Assembly (NCBI GenBank): GCA_016490735.1
Contig: JAEMWC010000024.1
Span: 437,501 to 501,500 of the forward strand
DNA: 64,000 nucleotides
Direction: 5' to 3'
Source of the DNA: Pachyseris speciosa
Taxonomy: Eukaryota > Cnidaria > Anthozoa > Scleractinia > Pachyseridae
A program made the translations under genes and the position numbers. The notes under the pieces are model-generated. The model made no database searches and was not told where the DNA came from. It saw only the letters and a list, made by a program, of their open reading frames with translations. Every line of letters starts with the position of its first letter. Position 1 is the first letter of the stretch. Below are positions 1 through 27,762 of the stretch, piece after piece.

Positions 1-656
1 TGCTTGCTCATTTTTACGAATATCACATCTAGTGTTTAGAATGAACACTGGTTCAGTCACAAATAAGGCAATATAACATTCTCACTCATTGAATAAGCTA
101 CTCATTGTCTTGCATGATAAGTTGTGGGAAAAGATTGTGGCCAAGGCAAGGAACGACAGGGTGCGAAAGCACCATAGGTGTGACACATTGCTGAAGGGGA
201 GGATGGAGGGTAGAAAATCATTTCAAATATCTGTTTTGAAATGCCCCAAATTAAAGCAAACAGATGGCTTAAATGGAGAGACACTACACCAGACTGCATT
301 ATTTACACATAACAACTGGATTTATAAAACAGAGTTAAGCAACTTACACACTCCGGAATTTTGCAGCTAAAAAATGAATGAGATTAGTTCCTGTGTTTTC
401 ATTGCCCAAATTGGGAAAGTTCAGGAGAAGCGCCAACCTCCCCTCCCTCCACTGACGTGCTCTACTCTGTAATCCTTCCCAAGAAGAAGAACCCTTTATT
501 GTACCAATAATTAACTTAGATTAATTTACACCCATGCAAAAACAATACCATCCAACAAACACAAACAAAGAACTTATTTGCTGTTTGTGGCAGTACTTGC
601 CAAAGCTACAAGAAAACGATGCTAACAAATTTTGTTCAAAATTGTGTTTATGTCAG
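1..656. other. Non-coding, probable intron 5' of HAP40 exon
   Basis: No exon or repeat is recognised here. The short open frames have no recognisable domains or codon signature. The stretch ends in a splice acceptor (tgtcag, 651-656), so it is best read as intron of the HAP40-like gene whose 5' part lies outside the window. Confidence 0.5.
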
Positions 657-1069
657 GTGACTTTGATGGTGCCCTGTCTGTGCTCACTGAGATGGCATAC
701 TTTGCTGAAGAACGTGGAAGCGTAGGCCAACAGCAAGGGAAAATACAAGGCCCTTATCAAGAGATCCTAGCACACTGTGAAATTGGGCGTGTTCTTCTGT
801 TGATGTTACTACAACCAACACCACAGAGAATTCGTCCCCAGCATGCTCAGATACTTGAGAAGTATTCTGAAGGAAATGTGGGTGGGTACCCTGTGGAATA
901 CATGAACAGAGATCTTTTTTTGTTGCTTCAGTCGGTTGTTATGGTTTGTCAGGACCATGACACAGATGGTCTGAAAGAACTGGAAAAAGAACTGTGGGCT
1001 TATCTTGTGCCTGAACAACAGCATCTGCTTCATCTAATCACTTTAAAACTATCAAACAAAGGAGAATAA
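657..1069 (+). CDS. F8A1: HAP40 / factor VIII intron 22 protein-like, 3' terminal exon (partial)
   Basis: HAP40 is the TPR-like helical protein that binds and stabilises huntingtin. This exon encodes its C-terminal part. It begins after the acceptor at 655-656 (codon phase 1) and ends at TAA 1067-1069. From memory of the human protein the order of conserved blocks matches: a GDFDGALSVLTEM helix, then CEIGRVLLLMLLQPTP, HAQILEKYS, LFLLLQSVVMVCQDHDT, and LVPEQQHLLHLIT at the end. The upstream two thirds of the protein lie outside the window. The human gene is intronless, so a spliced form here is a structural difference. The Ala/Pro-rich linker of the mammalian protein is replaced by a short Gln/Gly stretch. 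An AATAAA overlaps the stop codon (1065-1070) and could serve as poly(A) signal. The identification is firm at family level; the exon start is inferred from the splice site. Confidence 0.88.
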
Positions 1070-2226
1070 AATTGAATAGGCTCTTTTAGAGGCACCTTAA
1101 ATCCAAATTTAATGCCCCAGTTCCTTTGGGTATTCATATTAATGAAAGACTAGAATAATATGACAAAAGGCAATGATTTGCATAAATTGGGGGGGGGGGG
1201 GGGAACCAGTGCACAATCGGCATGACAGATGACTTCACAGCATGATTAAAGGCATAAACTTATCTCCCAGCACTGTTAAAGACTGGATAAGACAAATTAT
1301 AAAGCCAAACTCTCTATGACACTACGAGCCCATTCATAGGCCAGGTCACTAAGCATGCAACTGTAAAATGGGCTATTAAAGCAAGTTGAAGCCTCCTCAT
1401 CTCCCCAGCACTATGAGCCGACTCCACCAGTACATGCTAGATCGGACAAGAATAAAGGCAGATAGAGAGTGTAACATAGCATAGCATGAAACAACAAAAC
1501 TTGGGCCGGAAATCGCTGCAAGACTTAACCAAAGGTGAATACTGAGAGGTGAACCCACATTTTATTAAATTCAACAACAAAAACCTCCAAAGCGAGGGAA
1601 GTGTGACCATGGGAGTAAAAAGATTTTCTTACGTAAAGGTACTCCTTACAGTAGCCGGTTATTCTACATGAACAGGCCAAGACAACCACATGTGTACACC
1701 AGCAGACAAAAGAGTTTATTTTGCAATTTACCTTGAACACCCAATCAAGAAAATGTTTCCTGTGTGTCACAGTGTTGTGATTTAAATATAAAATTATTTG
1801 TCATCGGTTTAAAACTTTATCAAACTAATTCTATTAATTTTTACGTTTCTTTTCCCGAGACTTGTAATGAAAATAGAAAACAAAGGAACATGAAAATTAA
1901 ACTGGTTCATAAAACATCATTTCCAAATCACAGTTCATTGATTACACAATAGCTTTTGACACTGAGCATAAACAATCTCTAACCACAAGAAACCATTCTT
2001 TCAACAAAAGCCACAAAAGTGACAAGTTTATTTCAGACTGACAAATAACATTAAATGTGGCAGTTTTGTTCTTAAACAAGATGAGTAATAAGCAACGGCA
2101 ACATGACAAATCCACAGCTGGAAGGCAGGTTCAACTGATTCAGAGTTGAAGAAACCATCACTAGCCATCTGGGTTTGACACCGACTAACCAGCACTATAG
2201 TATTTCTATACATTGACATAAATTTT
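1070..2226. other. Intergenic / UTR between convergent HAP40 and p23
   Basis: No gene is seen. It holds the convergent 3' ends of the two genes. A 15-base G tract lies at 1189-1203. TTTATT at 2028-2033 is a minus-strand AATAAA about 195 bases beyond the p23 stop codon and is the likely p23 poly(A) signal. The many short ORFs look random. Confidence 0.5.
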
Positions 2227-5200
2227 CTAACTCTCCAGGTCTGGTATCTCTGCAAAACAAAACCAAAAAGGACATTTTTTCTTGCGAAACACTTATTTTG
2301 TATTTCGGGATTGCCCAAAGGTTTTCTTTAAAAGGCAAATGGTTTCGACTAAACGTATTTTGCATGGTTAAAAACAATGTGAGCACTGTCAGTAGATCTT
2401 ACTAAGGCCTATTGTTATCCAAATAGAAAACTGGGGGATAACCATGCATTTTCAGGGACAATTAAGATTAGCAAAACTTGTGCCATTTTCTCAACCAATG
2501 AAAAGTAAAACCAATAGCGACTTGAACACGCAAATTTTCCCACGCTTTGCAATGGTTACCTGTAAAAAATTATTGCTTTGTATTCTGAGTGGCTCATTGC
2601 ACTGTTTTGGTCTGTTGTGATTGGATAGTATAATTGCTCTGGTTTTGGTTTTACAACACTCAATAGTGAAAAGCGCTCTAAACGCTCTAAAGCATTGTTA
2701 CCTAATAATCAAATAAAAATGTATGGTTACCCCCAATTTGTACTTTAGAGTCTGTTAGCCCTTGCTGAGAACGGTTTTTCCCACAAAGTTATAAACCACA
2801 CAAAAATATCTCTGTAGTAGGAGGTACCATCTTTAATCAGGTTAATAGAAATAACACCAGCGTGTTTGCTTTGCTTCCCTTTAACACTCACCTTCGTCAT
2901 CACTGTCTTCTGAGTCAGCATCTCCTGGATCAAAGCTCTAAGAATTTAAAGTAATTACAAGTTAGTATGAACTGTTAGCAAGTACAGTCGAACCTCGATT
3001 ATTCGGACCTCAATTTTCCGGATTTTTAGATTATCCAGACTTGCTTAGCTGGTCCCAGTTTTTCGAATAGGCCCCCCGGGGGAGGACTGTTGCCTGTTTT
3101 TGGAACCATGTTGCTTGTTACTTCTACCCCTTGGAAGGCCTCAGTGACTGAGTCACTTAACAACAATGCCATTAACATCTAACCAAGCTCTGTGAGTCAT
3201 AATTATTTTAAGACAGATGCGGTGACTGTATTTACCTGTCCACCACCAGCTCCACCCATCTGACTCATCATCTGGAGAAATGATAAATATATTAGTACAT
3301 TTAAGGGTTCTAACATGATGATGCAATGTGTTGCTTACATAAAAATAAAATTAATTTTTACCCAAAAAGCAAGAAGAAAAAATAGATTGTTTGCTTTCAG
3401 TAGTTTTTTAGAACTTTTATAAAACTTCAATTTCTTCAAAACGTCTCTCAACAAAGTCCAATTTTGAGTACTATTTAAAGCTTTTGAGTGTATGCATGAA
3501 TGTTCTAAGGTCTGTTGTATACAACTTAACTTGTACAAAGTAGTCTGCCTTTTGCAGTTCTGGATGAAATCAGAAAATGCAGTCATTCAAATTAGACAGC
3601 TGAATAGGCCGTTCAATTATTAATAAAACTGTAATTTAATTCTACAGGTTGAAAACACAAGTGTATGTTTTCTTTTAGAGGCCGTTGCACTAGACTGGAG
3701 CACTTAATTTCTGCTGGACTTACAGCTTCAAAGTTATCATCTATTGTGGTATCTTCTTCTTCTGAGTCATCTTCATCTCTCCATTTGTTAAAATCTGTAT
3801 GAAGGAAACTAGGCTGAAAAAAAAAATTACAAGAAATTAAGGTTTCATAGCACACACAGCTCTCTCCAACCAAGCGAGAAGTGACTTGACTGACAAAGAA
3901 ATTTTTGGCTTTGGATGTTGTGATTCTTATCCTTGGTTTAAAAAATTTTTCTCCCTTTGTTTTAAACTAATTATCATACATTACCATGCATCACCATTCC
4001 CAAAAACAAAGGGAGAAAATTTTAAATCAAGGAGAAAATTGAACCACAACATGGACATGCAACTGTGTATTAAAGGTGATATTTAACAACAGGTGGTTTG
4101 CCAGGGAGGAGCACCTACACTTGCCAAACAGTATAGCGGTATGTTAGATTCTAGTCAATAGCAACATTGTTGACTAAACCATAAAGCTTTCTGATGGTTA
4201 TATTCCCATCACCTGAGTGAGAGTGAAAGATGATACATGTATGAAACAAGCAACCAGGGTTTGAACCACTGAACACACTATCTCCACAAACCTATCAATC
4301 CGATTGACCTTGCAGGGTGGGGGAGGGGGGACAGGGTCAGATTCAAATTCCATTTCCTGTACATTTTCCTTTCCATTGAACACACTGTTCCCACCATTGT
4401 GTTAAGAATATGTGAATTCATTCTCACTTTCTTGACACAAATTGTGGTGGGAACAGTCTTTTCAGAGTATTTTTAGGTGCCAGTGCTTGGGCCATAGCTT
4501 CTAATAAACACCCTGGTAAATTTTAAGGCTAAAGACTTCTAGATCAGTGGTACAAAAAGAGAAAAACCAACCTTTTTCGCATCTTTAAGTAACTTTGGCC
4601 AGTAAGGCCCATCCTCTTTCTTCTTGATATTAAAACAAATTTCTCTTGCTGTTACATTTTGTTTAGATTCCTTGACAAAAAAAATAGAAAAGCTTATCAA
4701 TAATAATTTCATTTTTTTCATTTCACATTTCACATTTATTGTGCTACCTCATAAAGATATATATGCACACTGTCAGCGGTCATGGGGTTAAATGATTGAT
4801 AAAATGCTGATTTTAGCCATAAACAATGCTAAGTACAATGGTAGTAGAATTAGAAACTGTAATAACAATAACGATAATAATAATCATCATCATCATTATA
4901 ATCAAAAAAATTTCATTGGCTTTTTTATGAATGATGACCATCAAACAATACAACTCATCTTCATCTTTGTCCATATCTTTAGTAAATATTGCTATGATGG
5001 TTACTGTGTTTGTTGCCTTTTATCTGGTGAATGCTGTAAACCTGGTGTTAATTGATCTTTGAAATGCACACATGTGCTGCATTTGTGTGATCAGGGATCA
5101 AACATTTTTTCATGCTGCTGGCATCAGAGACCAGAACTTGAGATAAGTGATGCACAAATAGACCTTTATATGACGCTGCGATTGATAGAAGCCAGAAATA

Positions 5201-5929
5201 AACACAACTAAGATATCCACCGGAATTACAAATAAAACACCCATATTTCTTTATTTCAGGGTAGGAGGAGGATCTTGTCAATGATATTAATCGAATAAAT
5301 GCTAAAGATTCAGGCTGTGACAAATAACTAACTGAGCTTTTAACCAGATCTTCCTGCCACATTCAGTAGAAATAGCGTGCTCTTCTGTTGGTAATTTTGT
5401 TAATTCCAGGCATCATGAAATGCACCACAAAACGAGTAATCATCACTAATAAAAGTGAAAGTCTTACCTCGGGAATAACCTCTTTAAAGAATACTAGATC
5501 CAGGGTATAAATTTTCTGTTCTTTTCCTCCTTTAGCACTATGACTCAAAATACGTTAACTTATATCAACCAAAATGATAGTACAAATGTACAAAATGGAA
5601 GAGCTTTTAATCTCTTGATAAATATTATATTGATCATGAACCAACTCGGAAGATGAGAATCGTACTTGACGAGATGAATATACGCTGGCCAAATATTCAA
5701 AAGAGAAAACTTATTCCTTTACCTGAAATGGAGAGAGTTTGAATTGAGAGTTATGTCTGGCTTTTCACAATCCGACAATTCTATCGTGAGCAAAAGTTTG
5801 TCCTTACGTTGCGCCCACTTTACTGAAGGATGAAGCGTCCTAAAAGTAAGAATAACTCCATATTAGTTCCTCACAATAAAGCAAAAAAGAAGCAGTTGTG
5901 GAGCCTGCCTCTTACGTTATTTCACCCAT
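2227..5929 (-). CDS. PTGES3: p23 HSP90 co-chaperone / prostaglandin E synthase 3, complete, 8 coding exons
   Basis: p23 binds ATP-bound HSP90 through a CS domain and has an acidic tail; vertebrate p23 is also reported as cytosolic PGE2 synthase. Minus-strand coding exons: 5916-5929, 5723-5839, 5468-5543, 4572-4670, 3724-3813, 3236-3271, 2892-2937 and 2227-2249. All junctions are GT/AG and phases agree, giving 501 nt and 166 aa (human is 160). The product starts MGEITTLHPSVKWAQR. The CS fold follows, with DGPYWPKLLKDAKK, then the DFNKWRDEDDSEEE segment that ends the CS domain, a Met/Gly-rich stretch MMSQMGGAGGG, and the acidic tail DSEDSDDEEIPDLES, close to the DSDDEKMPDLE tail of vertebrate p23. 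Exons 1 and 8 have only 14 and 23 coding bases. The start codon is 230 bases from that of divergent SELENOO. Whether it has PGES activity cannot be told from sequence. Confidence 0.93.
2480..2681. repeat. Partial MITE, 'GAGCGCTTTTCA' family
   Basis: Truncated copy of the element seen in full at 52391-52673. Shared blocks include TCTCAACCAATGA, TTTTCCCA, TCTGTTGTGATTGG and the terminal AAAAGCGCTCTA. The left terminal repeat is missing. It lies in the last p23 intron. Confidence 0.65.
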
Positions 5930-6159
5930 GGTTAAATGAGGTATTTTCCACGGAAAAGCCGTAAAGGTATGACCACAGCGACAATCCTTTCTGCAGCAAC
6001 ATGCGGAGTCGAATGGGTCACGCTCGAAGTCTCTGCACAGACTTCACTCGGCCCTATAGGAACGAGGAACTTCGGAATCCTGGACCAGACAGTATCGGTT
6101 GCTTTGTCATGCTTGCGCAGGTTTCTGGGATTGATATCCATTTTGTTTCAGTGACTTTA
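5930..6159. promoter_or_regulatory. Probable bidirectional promoter p23 / SELENOO
   Basis: The 230 bases between the divergent start codons must hold both 5' UTRs and both core promoters. The segment is richer in CpG than the flanking introns and has no clear TATA box near either start. Shared promoter function is inferred from spacing only. If SELENOO started at the in-frame ATG at 6001 the interval would be 71 bases. Confidence 0.5.
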
Positions 6160-22582
<16,423 letters not shown>

Positions 22583-22959
22583 AGATCTGGTTTACCACTA
22601 GGAACTGGGTAGAACTTTGTAAGACCACACTGGCATGTAAAAATTCAAACAAACTCTCCTGCAATCCATGCAAGTGCTAGTCTCTGTCGATGAACAGATT
22701 CTTAGAGTTTACTTCTTTCCACTGTCAGAAGATTCTAAAAGTGGCAGCATTCTAGTTGACAATACATCATATATTGCTTTTCTTCATTTACATTTTGTTT
22801 AACTAAAGAAGCCTATTCACAGGATTTCTCAAGAAATGTCTTGCTGCCAGATTTGGTCATTGCAATGTGGTGTTTTACTCACAGGATGGAAGGTAGCCAG
22901 AAGCAATCACAATATATTAAGCTGATGTCACTACACATGATTGATGTTGGATTATAAGG

Positions 22960-23022
22960 CATCTTTCTGATGATAGCACATTCTAAAACCATAAGGCAGT
23001 TTGTGCTTGAGGTGTGTAGACT
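22960..23022 (+). ncRNA. Candidate SECIS element in SELENOO 3' UTR
   Basis: The non-Watson-Crick quartet strands are ATGAT at 22970-22974 and TGAG at 23008-23011. Immediately inside, AGCACA (22975-22980) pairs perfectly with TGTGCT (23002-23007), followed by a TT/TT mismatch and a CT/AG pair. An unpaired AAAA (22985-22988) lies 11 bases after ATGA, at the usual place of the conserved apical adenines. This fits the eukaryotic SECIS core. The lower helix I is only weakly visible. It lies about 400 bases after the Sec codon, on the sense strand. Confidence 0.75.
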
Positions 23023-23639
23023 TGACACTAGTTTGATGTAAATATTTTGTCAGTTAAACAATAGTCCCAAAATGATGAATATTGTGAAAAAAAAATCGAA
23101 ACAAAAACATTATATGGTTGTCAGCAGTTAAGTTTCTAAGAGGATACATTAGTGTAGATAAACAAGATTAATTGTATCGTGCTTGATGATTTGTATCATA
23201 TGAAGTTTATAAATGGAAGATGGCATAAGGAAGTAATTTTCTTATAATTATTGCCAGTACCCAAGCAAACTAAACAAAATAAGATTGTCATATTTTCTCT
23301 TCAAGAAAATGTTTGTTTTCAGTTTAGTACCAAACTGTCAATGTTGTAAGTTTGGCATCATTTATGATACTGTGAACCTTAAAAAGGGATAAATCTAGTT
23401 CCTGGGATAAGCAAAGAGTGCACTCAGATTTAGTTTATCATTTTAATGTAGATTCACTCTGCCACCATTTGCAATTGAAAACAGAATTTTTTGGGACAAT
23501 TAAATATTTAAGAAAGAGGAAGAAATGTTTACATTTTGTAGAACACGTTCTGGATGATTCATTATCCATCGCCTGTTCAAAAATCAAAAGATAATAATTA
23601 AGCATCCAAAACATGTCATCCACTAACTCAATTTTTTTT

Positions 23640-23990
23640 TTGCATTTTCCCTACCCTATTTCAGACCTGGCCAAAAATTTGATACCCTGTTTCAGATCTA
23701 TTTCAAGTACAAGGTTGGCATAAACATAATTAAAAGTGATATGCTTCTGTTTAAGGCCAAAAAGGAAGGGCTTTTGTTGATGGTCTTATTGCCTAATTAT
23801 GAAGAAGTAGCTTCTAAAAAACATACCCAGTTCACTAAGACTAGAGTGAACAAACCATATCCTATTTCAGACCAAAATAGTCAAAATTGATACCCTATTT
23901 CAGACCAAAACTGCTAAAAAAACCATAACCTTCGGGGCTGCACATACAGTACCTATTTAGCCCATATAAAGGAGTACTGCCACCTCCGGG
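23640..23990. repeat. Dispersed 'CCTATTTCAGACC' repeat, copy 1
   Basis: It contains several CTATTTCAGACCAAAA-type blocks and ends near CCATATAAAGGAGTACTGCC. An inverted relative lies at 28095-28490 with the same internal order, including the AGGAAGGGCTTTTGTTGATGG block; a shorter relative lies at about 25848-25945. Confidence 0.7.
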
Positions 23991-24144
23991 ACCTAGTTGT
24001 CCTAGTTGATGGGAAAGTAAGGCATGAAGAGGGTTGCATAAGTCCAGTGCCTGTGTACCCACACACCTTTCTACAATCTAGTCTCGTACACCACAGAATC
24101 TGATAAATACCCAAGACCATAAATTATTATAAAAACCTAACAGC

Positions 24145-24294
24145 AACTGGGTATGAGTTAGGTGGGTTTTTATCATCCAACACAGCCTAAAACCCCCTTT
24201 TTTACCAATTAGAAAACAAAACTGGGTATGAGTTAGGTGGGTTTTTATCATTCAACACAGCCTAAAATCCCCTTCTTTACCAAAATAAAACTTT
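24145..24294. repeat. Tandem repeat, two copies of 75 bases
   Basis: AACTGGGTATGAGTTAGGTG starts at 24145 and again at 24220. Both copies run on through GGGTTTTTATCAT, CAACACAGCCTAAAA and a C-rich end. The two copies are almost identical. Confidence 0.85.
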
Positions 24295-24391
24295 ATTTAT
24301 TTTCATTAAACAAAATAATTAGCACAAGCTTTTCAAATGGTGAATTCATATTTTTTTTTTGGCTAAACATGATTATTTTCAAATTCATTGT

Positions 24392-25672
24392 TCATTCTTC
24401 ATCTTTTAACAACACAATGTCGACATTGTCGTGTACACCTTGAAGTAGTAATTCACCAGCGTAGGTCACAATCTTCTTTCTCTTAGCAGCTTTGAGGGTT
24501 CCCACAAGGGCTGCAAAACAAAATTTTGGACGAACATAGATCATGGTCTTTATTACAATTTTTTTTTCATGGTCTTTATTACAAATTTTTTTTTACAATT
24601 AACAGTTGCATAAAACCTTGCACAAAAAGTGCTTAAAAGGTATTTCTGACACTCAAGAATGTAATGTTAAATCCTATTGCAGTTTATCCTTTTGATGACT
24701 AATGGTCCACAAGATATAAAAAAGACCTTGGAGTTGAGTGGGATAGGGATCTATAACTCCTACTTTCCTTGCCTTTCCAGTCCAGTACTTGCTGGACTCA
24801 ACAGCTCTTTCTTTGTAGTGTTGGAAGCTGGCACTCAATCTTGCCCTCTTTCACAAGTGCTGTATTTGTGTACTGCATTCATGTGACAATAAGTTACCCC
24901 AAGTCCCAGTTGTTCAAAGATTGGATAGCTCTATCCATTGGATACATCACTAGATCAAAATGTACTGCAAGGATAGTGACTTTGCCCTTTGAACAGCTGG
25001 TATGGGGCCAGGTCTACACTGCAAGAAGATGGCAACTACAATGCAAGGGGCAGGGTAATGAGCTTTAGGACAACTATAGATCTTTGAGCCCCACCTCCAA
25101 ATACATACATACACGCAAGGTCTCCCATACACTGTACCACAGGATAGTCATTAGATAAAATATTAGTGGGACACATGTGGTAAAGGCCTCTGCAAAGGGT
25201 CCTATTCTGACAGTCCTGAGTGGAATTGTGCTTTTATTGAATGTACTTTTGGCCAAAGTCTGAGGGTTACTTTTACTTCTGTGTTAATACACTAGAGTAT
25301 TCTCCTTGATACAGTTTAACCCTTTACTCCCTATGAGTGACTTATAGATTTTACTCTGTCTAATGCCAGACGATTTTACTTGTCAAAGGGAGACCCCATA
25401 GGGGTTAAAGGGTTAAAAAACCATCTCCCTTAAATCCCTTTACTCCCTAAGAGTGACTTATTCTGCCTAACGCCAGACAATTTTACTAGTCGAAGGGAGA
25501 CCCCTAAGGGGTAAAAGGGTTAATAATTTTATTCTTCACCTTCAAATATGTTTGCACAACGATCATCACTGAAAAGTACTCCAAACTTGACTGTGACCTG
25601 TCCATCAGCATTTGGTGATCCAAGTCTCTTGATTTCCTGCACTAACAGCTTCACCTCATGTTCCACATTCAT
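24392..25672 (-). CDS. ABRACL: ABRACL / costars family protein, complete, 2 coding exons
   Basis: Costars proteins are small winged-helix-like proteins that promote actin-based cell movement; the domain also forms the C-terminus of ABRA/STARS. Coding exons on the minus strand are 25540-25672 and 24392-24510 (133 + 119 nt, split after codon phase 1, GT/AG), giving 83 aa against 81 in human. The protein starts MNVEHEVKLLVQEIKRLGS. It continues NADGQVTVKFGVLFSDDRCANIFEALVGTLKAAKRKKIVTYAGELLLQGVHDNVDIVLL and ends KDEE, nearly colinear with human ABRACL. An acceptor (TTTTTTTTAG) lies 10 bases before the ATG, so a non-coding 5' exon must lie further right. A minus-strand AATAAA (24292-24297) is about 95 bases beyond the stop. 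Its nearest upstream neighbour is divergent TMUB. Confidence 0.94.
25317..25525. repeat. Two tandem MITE-like units, TAACCCTTTACTCCC
   Basis: Two similar units (about 25317-25414 and 25434-25525) each start with CCCTTTACTCCCTA and end GGGGT(T)AAAGGGTTAA, so each has inverted ends. Both contain GTGACTTAT and GCCAGAC.ATTTTACT blocks. The arrangement is head to tail. Confidence 0.7.
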
Positions 25673-26278
25673 GACAACTTGGCTAAAAAAAATCCTGCCG
25701 ATTAAACATTTAGTCCCTTTTAAGTATTTCTCCATTTTCTTTCTTAACCATTTCTTCACCCCTCATACTAAGATCACAGAGAGAGGCAATAGCCTCTCTA
25801 AAAATGGCAAAACCTATGCCAGACTTCTTGAGTTTAATATGGCTTGTCTCACAGTAAAATGGCAATCAAAGTTCATACCCTATTTTAGCCCAAGACAGTT
25901 ATCAGACCATAACCTTTGGAGTGGAGGTACCCAGCCCCCTCCCCCCTCTGTAGCCCAAGGCATCAAGCTCTAGAGGTTTCTGAGAGGTGGGGGGAGGGAA
26001 GGTTACTGGGCAGGGAGTAGTCCCCAATATGAGTTCTCTTGGGATGTGCCTGGCCAGCAGGTGGGGTTGTTGGGTCATTTTTATCTAAAAGTGAGTGTAT
26101 ATCTTGATTATGACAGCTTGAGACTTGATATGTTATGAAGGAAAACCATGAGAACATTAAACATCCTTGTTTTATCCCAAAAGTGAGAATGGCAAGTAAC
26201 AAAAAGATATCATCTGACTTGAATTTTTAACAGTTATTTTTATTGGGGTTCTGGTATTTAAACAAGTAATGCACAACA

Positions 26279-26589
26279 TTGGCTTCCCGTGGAGTCAACC
26301 TCTGGGATAAACAGGAAGATACGTGGGGAAATACAAGGAGATGGATGGGATTCTTTGCCCGAGGGAAGGGGAAAATCTTGACATTGTTTTATGATCAAAG
26401 ATTAGTGGGTGGGGGAATTCACAAGTTTGTAAAGGATGTCAGGGGAAATTTCCGCTGAGAGACACCTCATCCAGGGGACTTTGTCTTGCAAGATTCCCCA
26501 AACCTGCAGGGAAATTCCTCAAGTTTGCTTACCAGATTTTACAATCCCCCTGGTTAGCTGGGGGTCAGCCCCATGGGGAAGCCAATAAC
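26279..26589. mobile_element. MITE-like element with ATTGGCTTCCC ends
   Basis: ATTGGCTTCCCGTGG on the left and CCATGGGGAAGCCAAT on the right are inverted terminal repeats with one extra base. No clear target duplication was seen. Confidence 0.55.
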
Positions 26590-26684
26590 ATGTCCATAAG
26601 GAAATGGCGTGTTTTGGTCTGACATAGGTGAGAGTTTAGACAACCTGGCAGCACGCTCCTTCCAAATATTCTATGGAGTTATTT

Positions 26685-27200
26685 ATCAGTCAATTCCAAA
26701 AGCATCCATCCCACCCATAGGCATACCCTGGGTATTTGATCCAAAATTTGCCCCACATGGTGGGGCATTTGACTATTTGCTAAACATTGGTCAATTTTCT
26801 GTTGTTTACTAAATATACAGTTGATGTGCCATTCAAAGTGTGGAGTGCCGACAAAAGAGATCAGAAAAGGGTTTTGGCGCACAATTTTTCGAATTTGGTT
26901 TGAAAAAGGTAAGCGATTTAAGAATAAAATATTCATTATGAGCGGGGAGCGTGCCAAAATGCTTCATGCAACGAGTGATTTGCTATAGATTTACACTTGA
27001 TTTGTCCTTTTTTAGGCCCTGACAGTAGTGGGGCATTTGATCGTCTAAAATGGAAACACAGCAGGGCATTTGGACAAAATTTTTCAAAAAAGTCAAATGC
27101 CTGGGTGTTTGCCCGGGGGGGGGGATGGGCACTTTTGGAATTGACTGATACATTACCCAGACTGCCCCACCCCCAGGGGGTACAGGGTTCAAGTGTACAT
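26685..27200. repeat. Inverted pair of 'GGGCATTTG' repeats
   Basis: CAGTCAATTCCAAAAG at about 26693 recurs as CTTTTGGAATTGACTG at about 27132. Both copies carry CCCATC and GCATTTG blocks in inverted order, the right copy with a 10-base G tract. A related sequence with GTCAAATGCCC is at 34880-35000. Confidence 0.6.
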
Positions 27201-27762
27201 AAGAAATTTTACCCCATGCATGAAAAGTTTTCAAATAATGCTTGACCCTGGAAGATCTAAGCATTGACTGCGGGAATCCATTGTTCCTTCCTCTATTTGC
27301 ACGTCCAATTGCAAGGTACAATTCCGCAGAGCATTGATCGATCCGGGCTTCGTCCCGTTTGCAAACATCTCAATCAACGAGCCGTAAAAGAACATCCCAC
27401 ATCCCACAAGCTTTACGTAAAAGAAGCTAAGATTAGTGGGATGAAATGTGCTTATACTGGTAGCGCCTTAGGCCGCACCTTATTACATAGTATAGTTTTA
27501 TCTGGTAAAGATCGTGTTCAAACATAATTATTATTACCTTTTCGCTGCTTTTCGGAATGATTTGATTTTCCCCGGAAAACTTCGCGACACTCCTTTTGAG
27601 CCCACAACAAACGGTCAGCTGAATGTATATTGAAAACGACACGTCATGTAATTTCATTATGAACAAAAATGCACTGTTCCATACTAAACCCCGGAAGATA
27701 AAAAGATGCTATTCTGACCGTAAAACATGGACATTTGCTTTTGAGATTTAGCGTTGTATTGT

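Larger units (their letters stand above)
22583..24391. other. SELENOO 3' UTR and convergent intergenic space
   Basis: Apart from the SECIS candidate, this holds a dispersed repeat (about 23640-23990, with recurrent CCCTATTTCAGACC blocks) and a two-copy tandem repeat (24145-24294). No further gene is seen. Confidence 0.5.
25673..27762. other. Divergent interval ABRACL-TMUB
   Basis: It probably holds the non-coding first exon(s) of ABRACL, but no single exon can be pinned. It also contains a repeat related to the CCTATTTCAGACC family (25848-25945), a short-TIR element (26279-26589) and inverted G-rich repeats (26690-27200). Confidence 0.5.
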
